Source of the DNA: Coprococcus sp.
GTDB taxonomy: Bacteria > Bacillota > Clostridia > Lachnospirales > Lachnospiraceae
Length of the DNA: 50,265 bases
Assembly (NCBI GenBank): GCA_016297495.1
Contig: JAEDGN010000011.1
Span: 1 to 50,265 of the forward strand
Direction: 5' to 3'
This document shows positions 42,602 to 50,210 of this stretch, piece by piece (position 1 is the first letter of the stretch; each line of letters opens with the position of its first letter). The translations under genes were made by a program, and so were the position numbers. Below the pieces are notes generated by a model that was given only the letters and a program-made list of their open reading frames with translations, did no database searches and had not been told where the DNA came from.

Positions 42602-43495
42602 TTATTCAGCCTTAAGCTGAAGTCCGTAATATGCAGCAATAGCATCCGCATCGGCTATTCCCATCTCTTTCAGATTCTCTTCATCCTTCAGGATCTCATT
42701 ATCATGCGGGTTATCCATATACGCATGCTCTATGATCATGCCCGGATGTCCGCCTTCCACGCTGTAGCTGATCAGATAATACCAGTCCTGCACACTGCCG
42801 TCATCATAATAGCCCTTCTCTTCCTTAACTCTGACAAAAACGCCCTTCGGATCCAGATCCAGTTCCGACAGATGATCCAGAATCATCTGCCCCAGTTTTC
42901 TGCCCTCCTCCGTATAGGCACTGTAATTGGAAACATAGACCTCTGATCCATTGGCATCGGCACCGTAAACCCCCGTTGTTCCGTTATTATGAAGGCTGAC
43001 AAATAAATCCGCACCCAGTTCCGCGGCATAGCCTGTCCTTGCTTCAATACAATATTCTCCTCCGTGCTCCGCATCAGGGCAGCTGCCGTCCTCTCTGGTC
43101 ATATGTACTTCCACTCCCTCATACTGCTCCAGCCTGTCACGGCAGGCCAGACCGATGGCAAGATTAAGATCCTGCTCATTGACTCCCAGATCCGGATGAT
43201 TCCTTGCACAGTATTCACTGTCATGGCCCGGATCAAGAACAATGACGATGGGATCCTCAATTATTGCCGTCTCCGTCTCCGTTTCTGTCTCCGGCACAGA
43301 ATCTGCAGCCGTATCGTTCTCTGCAGCCTTTGTCTCTGTCGCTGCCGCTTCCTCCGCAGAGCTTTCCATTGCAGTCTCTGAATGATCCCCGGAAGAGGTC
43401 ATATCCGATGTCTGCAGAATAATTCGTGAACAGCCGTTCAGAAGCACTGCCATACACAAGCCCATTATGATCCACATACTTTTTATCTTTTGCAT
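42602..43495 (-). CDS. N-acetylmuramoyl-L-alanine amidase lipoprotein (Amidase_3)
   Basis: A 297-residue lipoprotein: basic start MQKIKS, hydrophobic stretch, lipobox LLNGC, then a low-complexity Glu/Thr/Ala linker of about 60 residues and a zinc amidase domain. Metal and catalytic residues are visible: His in VLDPGHDSE, Glu in the ARTGYAAEL region, His in FVSLHNNG and Glu in IIEHAYMDN. The enzyme cleaves the MurNAc-L-Ala bond of peptidoglycan. GGGAGGG before ATG 43495 sets the start; the frame runs 26 codons further. It lies after the rplL terminator and has a weak hairpin overlapping its stop codon. Confidence 0.87.
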   Translation of the reverse strand: MQKIKSMWIIMGLCMAVLLNGCSRIILQTSDMTSSGDHSETAMESSAEEAAATETKAAENDTAADSVPETETETETAIIEDPIVIVLDPGHDSEYCARNHPDLGVNEQDLNLAIGLACRDRLEQYEGVEVHMTREDGSCPDAEHGGEYCIEARTGYAAELGADLFVSLHNNGTTGVYGADANGSEVYVSNYSAYTEEGRKLGQMILDHLSELDLDPKGVFVRVKEEKGYYDDGSVQDWYYLISYSVEGGHPGMIIEHAYMDNPHDNEILKDEENLKEMGIADADAIAAYYGLQLKAE

Positions 43496-43572
43496 ATTCT
43501 GACCCTCCCTTGCCACATTCATTATATCGGTTTTCAGATATTCTGTAAAGAAGGGAGAATTTTTACCTTTCA

Positions 43573-43620
43573 CATAAACAAAAAGGGATATCTCCGAGGA
43601 GACATCCCTTTTTGTTTATG
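43573..43620 (-). terminator. Terminator downstream of rplL
   Basis: A long imperfect stem (about 43573-43595 with 43598-43620, one A-C mismatch), GA loop, with AAAGGGAT/ATCCCTTT core and a terminal T-rich run leftward. It ends the rplJL transcript. Confidence 0.85.
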
Positions 43621-43639
43621 CAAAGTCGTAGATTTACAA

Positions 43640-44011
43640 TTATTTAATTGTAACTTTAGCGCCTTCAGCTTCAAGTTTAGCCTTAACGTCTTCAGCTTCT
43701 TCCTTGCTGACAGCTTCCTTAAGTACCTTCGGAGCACTGTCAACAGCTTCTTTAGCTTCCTTAAGACCAAGACCTGTGATTTCACGTACGACCTTGATAA
43801 CCTTAACCTTGTTTGGTCCGATTTCTGTTAACTCAACGTCAAACTCAGTCTTCTCTTCTTCTGCTGCTGCAGGACCAGCTGCTGCTACAACAACACCTGC
43901 TGCTGCGGATACACCAAACTCTTCTTCACATGCTTTTACTAATTCATTTAACTCTAATACTGATAACTCTTTAATAGCTTCGATAAATTCAGCTGTTGTT
44001 AATTTTGCCAT
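43640..44011 (-). CDS. rplL: 50S ribosomal protein L7/L12
   Basis: A 123-residue L7/L12 with an N-terminal dimerisation helix (TAEFIEAIKELSVLELNELV), an Ala-rich hinge (AAAGVVVAAAGPAAAEEE) and the C-terminal factor-binding domain (KIKVVREITGLGLKEAKE-like and VKAKLEAEGAKVTIK). It lies 25 bp past rplJ, and the GGAGG site is before ATG 44011. Confidence 0.97.
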   Translation of the reverse strand: MAKLTTAEFIEAIKELSVLELNELVKACEEEFGVSAAAGVVVAAAGPAAAEEEKTEFDVELTEIGPNKVKVIKVVREITGLGLKEAKEAVDSAPKVLKEAVSKEEAEDVKAKLEAEGAKVTIK

Positions 44012-44036
44012 TTTAAAATACCTCCGTTTTTAGATT

Positions 44037-44531
44037 TTATGCAACTTCTTCTTTGCTTTCAGCGATCTGCTTAATAACACGAGCAAAGTTGGTAATAGGG
44101 GACTGGATACTTCCAAGTAACTTGCCGAGCAGTACTTCTCTGGATGGGATAGTAGCGATGACCTGGATCATCTTCGCATCATAGAATGTACCGTCTACGA
44201 TACCGCCCTTGAGTTCAAGGTTCGGCATTGTCTTTGCTGCTTCATATAATACTCTTGCAGGAGCAGTAGCATCTGAAGCACTTGTTGCGACAGCTGTAGG
44301 GCCTTCGCAAAGATCAGCAACGCCTTCGAATGGTGTGCCTTTGATTGCACGTTTGATCAGGGTATTCTTGTATACCTTGTAATCAACACCTGCTTCTCTT
44401 AAAGTCTTACGAAGTTTTGTATCTTCTTCTACTGTCAGACCACGATAGTCAACCAGAACCATTGCCTGAGCGTCAGCTAAATAACCGGCGATCTCGTCAA
44501 CGATTGGCTGTTTGATTTCTACTTTTGCCAT
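44037..44531 (-). CDS. rplJ: 50S ribosomal protein L10
   Basis: A 164-residue L10 with the usual opening VDEIAGYLADAQAMVLVDYRGLTVEE and KVYKNTLIKRAI. The C-terminal helix binds L7/L12 dimers. GGAGG precedes ATG 44531. It is preceded by an L10 leader RNA with its own promoter. Confidence 0.97.
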   Translation of the reverse strand: MAKVEIKQPIVDEIAGYLADAQAMVLVDYRGLTVEEDTKLRKTLREAGVDYKVYKNTLIKRAIKGTPFEGVADLCEGPTAVATSASDATAPARVLYEAAKTMPNLELKGGIVDGTFYDAKMIQVIATIPSREVLLGKLLGSIQSPITNFARVIKQIAESKEEVA

Positions 44532-44571
44532 ATTATTGGTGCACCTCCTTATAGAATAATCGTGTGTACCG

Positions 44572-44702
44572 CCAAAAAAGCCTCCCTGTTACCCAGGGAG
44601 GCCTTGATATAAGTCGAGTTCATCAAGAACACCTATAATCTCCCTCGGTAGGCGTTTTCTCCTTATGCCTTGCGGCACCTACTGTCTTTGGCAGTTTTGC
44701 TC
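44572..44702 (-). ncRNA. L10 (rplJ) ribosomal protein leader with attenuator-like terminator
   Basis: The leftward transcript from about 44702 has the L10-leader hallmarks AGACAGTAGGTGCC and AAAACGCCTACCGAGG, which pair to form the L10-binding fold. It ends in the stem GCCTCCCTG (44602-44594) with CAGGGAGGC (44588-44580) followed by a T run (44579-44574). This fits autoregulation of rplJL by free L10, as in other Firmicutes. Confidence 0.85.
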
Positions 44703-44706
44703 TGAT

Positions 44707-44735
44707 ATTGTAGCATTATTTATATCGGTTGTCAA
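44707..44735 (-). promoter_or_regulatory. Sigma-A promoter of rplJL
   Basis: Leftward TTGACA (44735-44730) and TACAAT (44712-44707), spacer 17 nt, just upstream of the L10 leader. Confidence 0.85.
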
Positions 44736-44765
44736 TCAAAAACCGGGATTTCTTCGTACTTTATC

Positions 44766-45458
44766 CTAAACAAGCTTTGTAGGATTCAGTTTGATGCCAG
44801 GGCCCATTGTAGAAGAGATTGTAACACTTCTGAGATACTGACCTTTGGCAGCTGCCGGTTTTGCCTTGATGATTGCAGCCATTAATGTATGGAAGTTGTC
44901 CGCTAACTGCTCTTCTGTAAAAGAAGCCTTGCCGACAGGAACATGGATAATGTTTGTCTTATCCAGTCTGTATTCGATCTTACCGGCTTTAATATCCTTA
45001 ACAGCCTTGGCAACGTCCATTGTTACTGTACCGGCCTTCGGGTTCGGCATTAAGCCCTTTGGTCCAAGGATACGGCCCAGACGACCAACAACACCCATCA
45101 TATCCGGTGTAGCAACAACAACATCGAAATCAAGCCAGCCTTCGTTCTGAATCTTCGGAACCAGTTCCTGTCCGCCTACAAATTCAGCACCGGCTGCCTG
45201 AGCTTCCTCAACCTTGTCGCCCTTGGCAAATACCAGAACTCTAACCTTCTTGCCTGTACCATGCGGCAGAACAACAGCACCACGTACCTGCTGATCTGCA
45301 TGACGGCCATCAACACCCAGTTTGATATGAGCTTCGATTGTCTCATCAAACTTTGCGCTGGCTGCTTTTTTAACGATACTAACTGCTTCTCCTACTTCAT
45401 AAAGATTTGTACGATCTACTAACTTAGCAGATTCTACATATCTCTTACCTTTTTTCAT
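44766..45458 (-). CDS. rplA: 50S ribosomal protein L1
   Basis: A 230-residue L1 with KGKRYVESAKLVDRTNLYEV, VRVLVFAKGD, RLGRILGPKGLMPNPKAGTV and TISSTMGPGIKLNP. ATG 45458 follows AAGGAGG. A predicted L1-binding motif lies 16 nt upstream of the start, so the protein may control its own translation. Confidence 0.97.
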   Translation of the reverse strand: MKKGKRYVESAKLVDRTNLYEVGEAVSIVKKAASAKFDETIEAHIKLGVDGRHADQQVRGAVVLPHGTGKKVRVLVFAKGDKVEEAQAAGAEFVGGQELVPKIQNEGWLDFDVVVATPDMMGVVGRLGRILGPKGLMPNPKAGTVTMDVAKAVKDIKAGKIEYRLDKTNIIHVPVGKASFTEEQLADNFHTLMAAIIKAKPAAAKGQYLRSVTISSTMGPGIKLNPTKLV

Positions 45459-45473
45459 GATAAAAATCCTCCT

Positions 45474-45504
45474 TGTGGTCATATCGGGAGCGACCCTCCC
45501 ACTG
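45474..45504 (-). promoter_or_regulatory. Putative L1-binding motif before rplA
   Basis: A 31-nt element that matches the one before rplK at 24 of 31 positions. In the transcript GTGG...CCAC close an outer helix around a GGGAG/CUCCC inner helix and an asymmetric GAUAUGA loop. It overlaps the rplA ribosome site region. Confidence 0.65.
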
Positions 45505-45574
45505 TTATCTATTCCTTCACGCCTATGTTCACCCAGCCAGGCTCAGTCATACTTCGCCAGCGGCTGTGAACGGA

Positions 45575-46000
45575 TTAGTCAACGACTGTGATACCCATGC
45601 TTCTTGCTGTACCGGCAATCATGCTTGTAGCAGCTTCAACTGATGAAGCATTCAGATCAGGCATCTTCAGCTCTGCAATCTTCTGAACTTCTGCTCTGGA
45701 GATTGTAGCAACCTTCTGCTTCTTGGAGTTTGCAGAACCAGACTCGATCTTGCAGGCCTTCTTTAATAATACAGCTGCAGGCGGAGTCTTTGTAATGAAG
45801 CTGAAGCTTCTGTCATTGTAAACAGTGATAACAACCGGGATGATCATGCCGGCCTGATCAGCTGTTCTTGCATTGAACTCTTTTGTGAACTGTACAATAT
45901 TAACACCATGCTGGCCTAATGCCGGACCTACTGGTGGAGCCGGTGTAGCCTTTGCTGCAGGGATCTGTAATTTAATATATCCTGTTACTTTCTTCGCCAT
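45575..46000 (-). CDS. rplK: 50S ribosomal protein L11
   Basis: A 141-residue L11 with KLQIPAAKATPAPPVGPALG, GVNIVQFTKEFNART and the C-terminal rRNA-binding domain ending ARSMGITVVD. ATG 46000 has an AGGAGG site; the frame extends 17 codons upstream. It follows nusG by 83 bp, which holds an L1-type motif. Confidence 0.97.
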   Translation of the reverse strand: MAKKVTGYIKLQIPAAKATPAPPVGPALGQHGVNIVQFTKEFNARTADQAGMIIPVVITVYNDRSFSFITKTPPAAVLLKKACKIESGSANSKKQKVATISRAEVQKIAELKMPDLNASSVEAATSMIAGTARSMGITVVD

Positions 46001-46022
46001 AATTAGCGCACCTCCTGAAAAT

Positions 46023-46053
46023 TGTGGTAATGTCGGGGATTTCCCTCCCACTG
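46023..46053 (-). promoter_or_regulatory. Putative L1-binding motif before rplK
   Basis: The second copy of the 31-nt element, with the same length, identical GTGGGAGGG and ACCACA ends, and changes that mostly keep the helices. It begins 22 nt upstream of the rplK start. Confidence 0.65.
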
Positions 46054-46083
46054 TCCATGATCTGGATCATGGATCCTCAAATG

Positions 46084-46653
46084 TTACATCTTCCTGATAT
46101 CTAAGAAACTAATCTCAACCGCTGTCTCACGGCCAAACATATCGATACCGATGGTAACCGTTGCTCTGCTTGTATTGACAGCTTTGACAATACCTTCTTT
46201 GTCCTGCCAGGCACCTGATACGACACTGACGGTATCGCCAACCTCCACATCGACGAGAATCATCTGCTCCGGCTCATCCTTCGCAGCGCCTTCTCCATCC
46301 ATGCCAATACCCATGGAGGCCATCTCTTCCGGAGTCAGCGGAACCGGCTTGGATTCCGGTCCTACAAATCCCGTCACGCCTCTGGTATTGCGGACGACAT
46401 ACCATGTCTCATCGTTCATAATCATATGGAGTAAAACATAGCCCGGGAAGAGTTTCTTCTGAACTGCTTTCTTCTTGCCGTCTTTTACCTCTATGACTTC
46501 CTGCATAGGCACCTGAACATCAAGAATCTGGTCTTCCAGATGAAGATTCTGAATAGACTTATCGATATTCGTCTTAACCTTATTCTCATAACCGGAATAG
46601 GTATGCACCACATACCACATCGGGTCTTTCAAATATTCGTTCTTGTCTGCCAT
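46084..46653 (-). CDS. nusG: Transcription termination/antitermination protein NusG
   Basis: A 189-residue NusG. The N-terminal NGN domain shows WYVVHTYSGYENKVK and FPGYVLL; a 20-residue acidic linker insert (MGIGMDGEGAAKDEPEQ) follows; the C-terminal KOW domain has GDTVSVVSGAWQDKEGIVK. It binds RNA polymerase. ATG 46653 follows AAGGGTG. It is 15 bp past secE. Confidence 0.96.
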   Translation of the reverse strand: MADKNEYLKDPMWYVVHTYSGYENKVKTNIDKSIQNLHLEDQILDVQVPMQEVIEVKDGKKKAVQKKLFPGYVLLHMIMNDETWYVVRNTRGVTGFVGPESKPVPLTPEEMASMGIGMDGEGAAKDEPEQMILVDVEVGDTVSVVSGAWQDKEGIVKAVNTSRATVTIGIDMFGRETAVEISFLDIRKM

Positions 46654-46668
46654 ATTTTCACCCTTCTG

Positions 46669-46872
46669 TTATAATGAAATGATTAAATCTGCCAGCAGCA
46701 GCAATACTCTGTCTAAAGCAGCAATAACCACTCCAAGAAAAACGGAAACAGCAACAACAACGACTGACTGTTTAGCGATATCTTCCTTTGTAGGCCAGAT
46801 GATTCTCTTGAACTGAGCTTTCGTGGCTTTCAACCAATTTGTCTTCTTAGTATCATTAGTTGCATTGCCCAT
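46669..46872 (-). CDS. secE: Preprotein translocase subunit SecE
   Basis: A 67-residue single-pass SecE. It has the cytosolic KATKAQFKRIIWPTKEDIAKQS motif and a C-terminal membrane helix. ATG 46872 is chosen because AGGAG lies 8 nt upstream; the frame opens three codons earlier at a GTG. Confidence 0.94.
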   Translation of the reverse strand: MGNATNDTKKTNWLKATKAQFKRIIWPTKEDIAKQSVVVVAVSVFLGVVIAALDRVLLLLADLIISL

Positions 46873-46899
46873 GTTATTCACTCCTCACAGTCACCCGTA

Positions 46900-47049
46900 T
46901 TACTTAGTCTCTTTGTGTAATGTGTGTTTCTTGCAGAACTTGCAGTACTTCTTGGTTTCCATTCTGTCAGGATGAGTCTTCTTCTCTTTTGTCATGTTGT
47001 AATTACGCTGTTTGCATTCTGTACATGCCAATGTGATTCTAACGCGCAC
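46900..47049 (-). CDS. rpmG: 50S ribosomal protein L33
   Basis: A 49-residue L33 with a GTG start at 47049 and GGAGG 8 nt upstream. The sequence begins VRVRITLACTECKQRNY and carries two Cys pairs (CTEC and CKFC), the zinc-binding C+ form. It is the first gene of the rpmG-secE-nusG transcript, 27 bp before secE. Confidence 0.95.
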   Translation of the reverse strand: MRVRITLACTECKQRNYNMTKEKKTHPDRMETKKYCKFCKKHTLHKETK

Positions 47050-47168
47050 AACTTCCACCTCCGTTATCATTCAATATGAGTGTGTCTCCTGCTCCGCTAA
47101 AGCAGGATAAGTTACCGGTCTTATTTTTAGGCATAAAAAAAAGACCACTTCCATTACATAGCTTTACA

Positions 47169-47198
47169 ACTATATCATACTTCTGCCCCATTCGTCAA
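47169..47198 (-). promoter_or_regulatory. Sigma-A promoter of rpmG-secE-nusG
   Basis: Leftward TTGACG (47198-47193) and TATAGT (47174-47169), spacer 18 nt. The leader is about 110 nt and contains a CCTGCT/AGCAGG hairpin. Confidence 0.7.
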
Positions 47199-47228
47199 GA
47201 TTTTCCCACAAAAAAAACATTTAAATCC

Positions 47229-47999
47229 TCAGAATGGGCCGCCGATGCAGAGGGTCAGAAACCATACCTTCTCTACGCCTGCCTTCTGCAGTGCTCTGGT
47301 ACAGTATTCCACGGTGCTGCCGGTCGTGTAGATATCATCAATCAGCAGCACTCTTTTTACGCCTCTGAAGCGGGCTGCGTCCGCCTGAAAGGCTTTTTCC
47401 AGATTCTTTCTGCGTTCTTCTTTCCCCAGTTCCTTCTGGGGCGCGGTACTGTGGATGCGTACAAGGCCTTTTGAATTGACAGGTATGTGTAGGGTCTCAC
47501 CGATGCCTTCTGCCAGCAGTTGTGCCTGATTAAAGCCCCGCTGCCTTTTCTTCTGTCTGCTGACAGGTACGGGAACCAGCTGCTGTACCCTCCGATCCCG
47601 GATCCACGCTCCGTAAAAATGGAGCAGCGCCTTTGTATAAAAAGCAGCATATTCCCGCTTTCTTCCATACTTATATGCGAAAATCGAATCCGAGCTGCAG
47701 CGGTCATAGAGCCATAATCCATGGCCGCTCTCAAAGGATCCCGGGCGACGTGAACAGTCATAGCAATATTCCTGCTGCGGTGACACCAGCGGTTTTCCGC
47801 ATTTTTTGCACATGGGTTCCTGAATTCTTTTCAGTCTCCTGCAGCAGGCGGCATGTATCCCCATATCCTTTTCTCTATGATTTATAAGTAATTTCTGGCA
47901 TACAGGGCATTCCGGCGGGTATAATATTTCCAGACATGCCCGGATTCCCATAGACATTTTTCTCATATGCAGGGCGGAATATCTATGTGCATCCATCAT
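47229..47999 (-). CDS. ComF-family phosphoribosyltransferase-like protein
   Basis: A 256-residue ComFC-type protein: an N-terminal double zinc ribbon (CPVC...CCRR, CKKCG...CYDC near residues 32-80) and a C-terminal PRT domain with the PRPP-binding VLLIDDIYTTGST near residue 220 and RQKKRQRGFNQAQLLA. ComFC takes part in DNA uptake or transformation in Bacillus; in Clostridia the role is less clear. AGAGAGGTG lies 11 nt before ATG 47999. It faces away from the sigma-54 regulator. Confidence 0.88.
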   Translation of the reverse strand: MMDAHRYSALHMRKMSMGIRACLEILYPPECPVCQKLLINHREKDMGIHAACCRRLKRIQEPMCKKCGKPLVSPQQEYCYDCSRRPGSFESGHGLWLYDRCSSDSIFAYKYGRKREYAAFYTKALLHFYGAWIRDRRVQQLVPVPVSRQKKRQRGFNQAQLLAEGIGETLHIPVNSKGLVRIHSTAPQKELGKEERRKNLEKAFQADAARFRGVKRVLLIDDIYTTGSTVEYCTRALQKAGVEKVWFLTLCIGGPF

Positions 48000-48162
48000 A
48001 TTGCTTAAACACCTCTCTGTACTTATTACATTTTATATAGAAATCAATCGGATTTCCATCCATCTTTGTGAACACTTACTTCCTGTTTCATGCTAGTATA
48101 ATAAACGTAAACCCCCCAATACATTATATTTTTTATTACACCCCAATAAATATACCTTCTCC

Positions 48163-48195
48163 AAAAAGGGCAGCCGGACAGTGGCTGTCCTTTTT
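48163..48195. terminator. Hairpin with T run between comF and the sigma-54 regulator
   Basis: AAAAAGGGCAGCC (48163-48175) and GGCTGTCCTTTTT (48183-48195), 7-nt loop, with T runs on both strands. There is no gene just upstream on either strand. A TATAAT at 48097-48102 (weak -35) would make a short rightward RNA of about 85 nt. The rest of the 326-bp gap is A/T-rich and without genes. Confidence 0.55.
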
Positions 48196-48225
48196 CTTTA
48201 TATCCACTCAGCCTATACACCGGGA

Positions 48226-48255
48226 TTGCAGGTATGGTCCGCAATATGGTATAAT
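48226..48255 (+). promoter_or_regulatory. Sigma-A promoter of the sigma-54 regulator gene
   Basis: TTGCAG (48226-48231) and TATAAT (48250-48255), spacer 18 nt. Confidence 0.65.
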
Positions 48256-48325
48256 TGGACTAAATATTCATACAGCAACGATTTCTCCCGTGTAAGGGAG
48301 ATACCCATAGAAAAGGATCCCAATT

Positions 48326-49714
48326 ATGACTCATAAAGAATATTTTGATAAGTTGACAGACAGTATTGATACCCTTTCCGATATTCTGGATACGGAACAT
48401 TATGGTATGTGCCTTGTCAACAGGGATGGTTATATTGTCAAATGGTATTATGAAAAGTTTTTCCATATCAAGGCCAGTGAAGCTGTCGGCCGCCATGTCA
48501 CCGACGTCATTGAAAATACCCGTCTCCATATTGTGGCCCGGACCGGTGTCAAGGAACTGATGCAGCTGCAGGAGATCGACGGTTCCATGGTCATCACCAA
48601 CCGGATTCCGCTGATCCACAACAACGAAACCATCGGTGCCGCCGGAACGATCCTGTTTAAGGATGTCAAGGAGATCGCCGACCTTCACAGCCGGATGGCA
48701 AAGCTTGAAGACAGTTTCAAGGCCTATCAGAGTGAAATTGCCAAGATGTATTCTGCCCGGTATCACTTTGAAGATATACTGACCATCAACCCGAAGATGC
48801 TCAATCTGAAGCACCTCGCCCAGACCATCGCCAAAAGTGATGCCAGCGTCCTGCTGCAGGGAGAAAGCGGCACAGGCAAAGAGCTGTTCGCCCAGGCCAT
48901 CCACAACGCCAGTCTGGTCAGCCATCACCCCTTTGTCAGCATCAACTGCGCCTCCATTCCGAAGGAATTGCTGGAATCGGAACTGTTCGGCTATGAAAGC
49001 GGTGCCTTCACAGGCGCCCGCAGGGAAGGCCGCATCGGCAAATTCGAGCTGGCCGGGGAGGGAACCCTTTTTCTCGATGAACTTGGCACCATGCCTCTGG
49101 ATATGCAGGTCAAACTCCTGCGCGTCTTTGAGTCCAGAGAGTATGTCCGTCTGGGCGGCAATAAAAAGCTGCCATTCAGAGCCCGCATCATCGCCGCCAC
49201 CAATGAAGATCTGTCCAGCGCCATACAGGACGGTTCCTTCCGTTCAGACCTTTATTACCGTCTGAATGTCATCAATCTCAATATCCCGCCTCTCAGGGAA
49301 CGAATTGATGATCTGCCGGTCCTGTGTGAAGGGCTTCTGTCCCAAAAAGACGGACTTTACCAGCAGACGCATCTGCATATATCCCAGGCAGCCATGGAAC
49401 TTCTGAGTCTTCACCACTGGCCGGGCAATGTGCGCGAGCTCCGGAATGTCATCGACAGAGCCGCCATCGTCTGCGACGGCGACAAGATCCTCCCGCAGCA
49501 TCTGCCGGAATATATACAGACCTACATAAAATCCGCCCCACAGGAATACAACGGCGGCTATTACCACTATGAAATCGCCTGTCTTGAACGGCAGATGATT
49601 GCCAAGGCCCTGAAAGACAATAACGGCAACCGTCAGGCAGCAGCCAGACAGCTCGGCATCCACCGCTCACTCTTATATAAGAAAATAAAGGATTTAAACA
49701 TAGAAGAAAGCTGA
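48326..49714 (+). CDS. PAS-domain sigma-54-dependent transcriptional activator
   Basis: A 462-residue enhancer-binding protein. Residues about 15-115 form a PAS sensor (GMCLVNRDGYIVKWYYEKF). Residues 150-385 are the AAA+ domain with Walker A GESGTGKE (179-186), the sigma-54-contacting GAFTGA loop (226-231), Walker B GTLFLDELG (246-254) and HHWPGNVRELRN. The C-terminal Fis-type helix-turn-helix is NGNRQAAARQLGIHRSLLYKK. Without a response-regulator domain, it is likely activated by a ligand bound to the PAS domain. Operator-like sites and a -24/-12 promoter follow on the same strand, so its target is probably the next transcript. No sigma-54 gene is in the window. Confidence 0.94.
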   Translation: MTHKEYFDKLTDSIDTLSDILDTEHYGMCLVNRDGYIVKWYYEKFFHIKASEAVGRHVTDVIENTRLHIVARTGVKELMQLQEIDGSMVITNRIPLIHNNETIGAAGTILFKDVKEIADLHSRMAKLEDSFKAYQSEIAKMYSARYHFEDILTINPKMLNLKHLAQTIAKSDASVLLQGESGTGKELFAQAIHNASLVSHHPFVSINCASIPKELLESELFGYESGAFTGARREGRIGKFELAGEGTLFLDELGTMPLDMQVKLLRVFESREYVRLGGNKKLPFRARIIAATNEDLSSAIQDGSFRSDLYYRLNVINLNIPPLRERIDDLPVLCEGLLSQKDGLYQQTHLHISQAAMELLSLHHWPGNVRELRNVIDRAAIVCDGDKILPQHLPEYIQTYIKSAPQEYNGGYYHYEIACLERQMIAKALKDNNGNRQAAARQLGIHRSLLYKKIKDLNIEES

Positions 49715-49777
49715 TCTTGTACTTTCTCGGGAACATAACAGTTCTTCCCCAGATCAAAATGATCATTCCGTTAATTA

Positions 49778-49828
49778 TGTCCATAATATAGACATGTTTG
49801 CGTTTTAAATCTGTCTATATTATGGACA
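49778..49828. promoter_or_regulatory. Two inverted 17-bp operator-like sites (UAS)
   Basis: TGTCCATAATATAGACA (49778-49794) and its exact reverse complement TGTCTATATTATGGACA (49812-49828), 17 nt apart. Each is itself a TGTC-N9-GACA dyad, as expected for an enhancer-binding protein site. Confidence 0.75.
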
Positions 49829-49877
49829 CGCCTAATCCCTGTTTTTTCCGTGTTTTTCCACCTATTCGAACTGGATG

Positions 49878-49894
49878 TGTACATAAATTAGACA
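49878..49894. promoter_or_regulatory. Third operator-like site
   Basis: TGTACATAAATTAGACA, a degenerate copy (TGTnCATAA...AGACA) of the upstream sites, 66 bp centre to centre from the second and about 100 bp upstream of the sigma-54 promoter. Confidence 0.6.
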
Positions 49895-49987
49895 CTCTGA
49901 TTCTGTTTTTATTGTCCGGATGTCCCAAAATGTTAAAAATACTCCATATAGAGATGTATTTTAACCTTCTTTTCATATATTTTTAAA

Positions 49988-50004
49988 TTGGCACGGTTCT
50001 TGCT
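49988..50004 (+). promoter_or_regulatory. Sigma-54 (-24/-12) promoter
   Basis: TTGGCACGGTTCTTGCT matches the consensus TTGGCACG-N4-TTGCT exactly, with GG and GC separated by 10 nt. Transcription should begin near 50013 and run rightward. Confidence 0.88.
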
Positions 50005-50012
50005 GTATAATA

Positions 50013-50210
50013 TGGACGAGAAGATTAGATGAATATCCCTAACTTTACTCTCCAAATCTTCTCCAGGGTAAACGATGATACCGTTTCATCCTGTAAAATG
50101 GCTGTCTGCCGTCGACCCATTCGGCAGATATTCATCCTCCCTATAAATAATATAACACACAATAAAGCTGCATATATCTGACGCCACTGTTATATGCAGC
50201 TTTATTGCGT
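50013..50210 (+). ncRNA. Structured transcript from the sigma-54 promoter (small RNA or leader)
   Basis: The predicted transcript holds three perfect stems in series: GAGAAGATT/AATCTTCTC (50018-50026 with 50055-50063), CTGCCG/CGGCAG (50106-50111 with 50122-50127), and a 16-bp stem AATAAAGCTGCATATA/TATATGCAGCTTTATT (50161-50176 with 50191-50206) that could end it. A frame from ATG 50029 to TGA 50181 would encode a 50-residue peptide, but it overlaps the stems and lacks a good ribosome site. A leader for a gene past the window is equally possible. No gene is seen from 49715 to the edge apart from these elements. Confidence 0.45.

Noticed and set aside
47050..47168. A tRNA gene upstream of rpmG
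   Set aside because: tRNA genes are common here, but no T-loop GTTCGA-type core or acceptor stem could be found; only hairpins are present.
48044..48244. A 66-residue leftward frame upstream of comF
   Set aside because: No ribosome site, covers the orphan hairpin and promoter-like A/T-rich sequence.
48260..48928. A 222-residue leftward frame opposite the sigma-54 regulator
   Set aside because: Antisense to the PAS and AAA+ regions, which carry all expected motifs.
50029..50181. A 50-codon frame after the sigma-54 promoter
   Set aside because: Not listed as a gene because it overlaps three stable stems, lacks a clear ribosome site and has no recognisable features.
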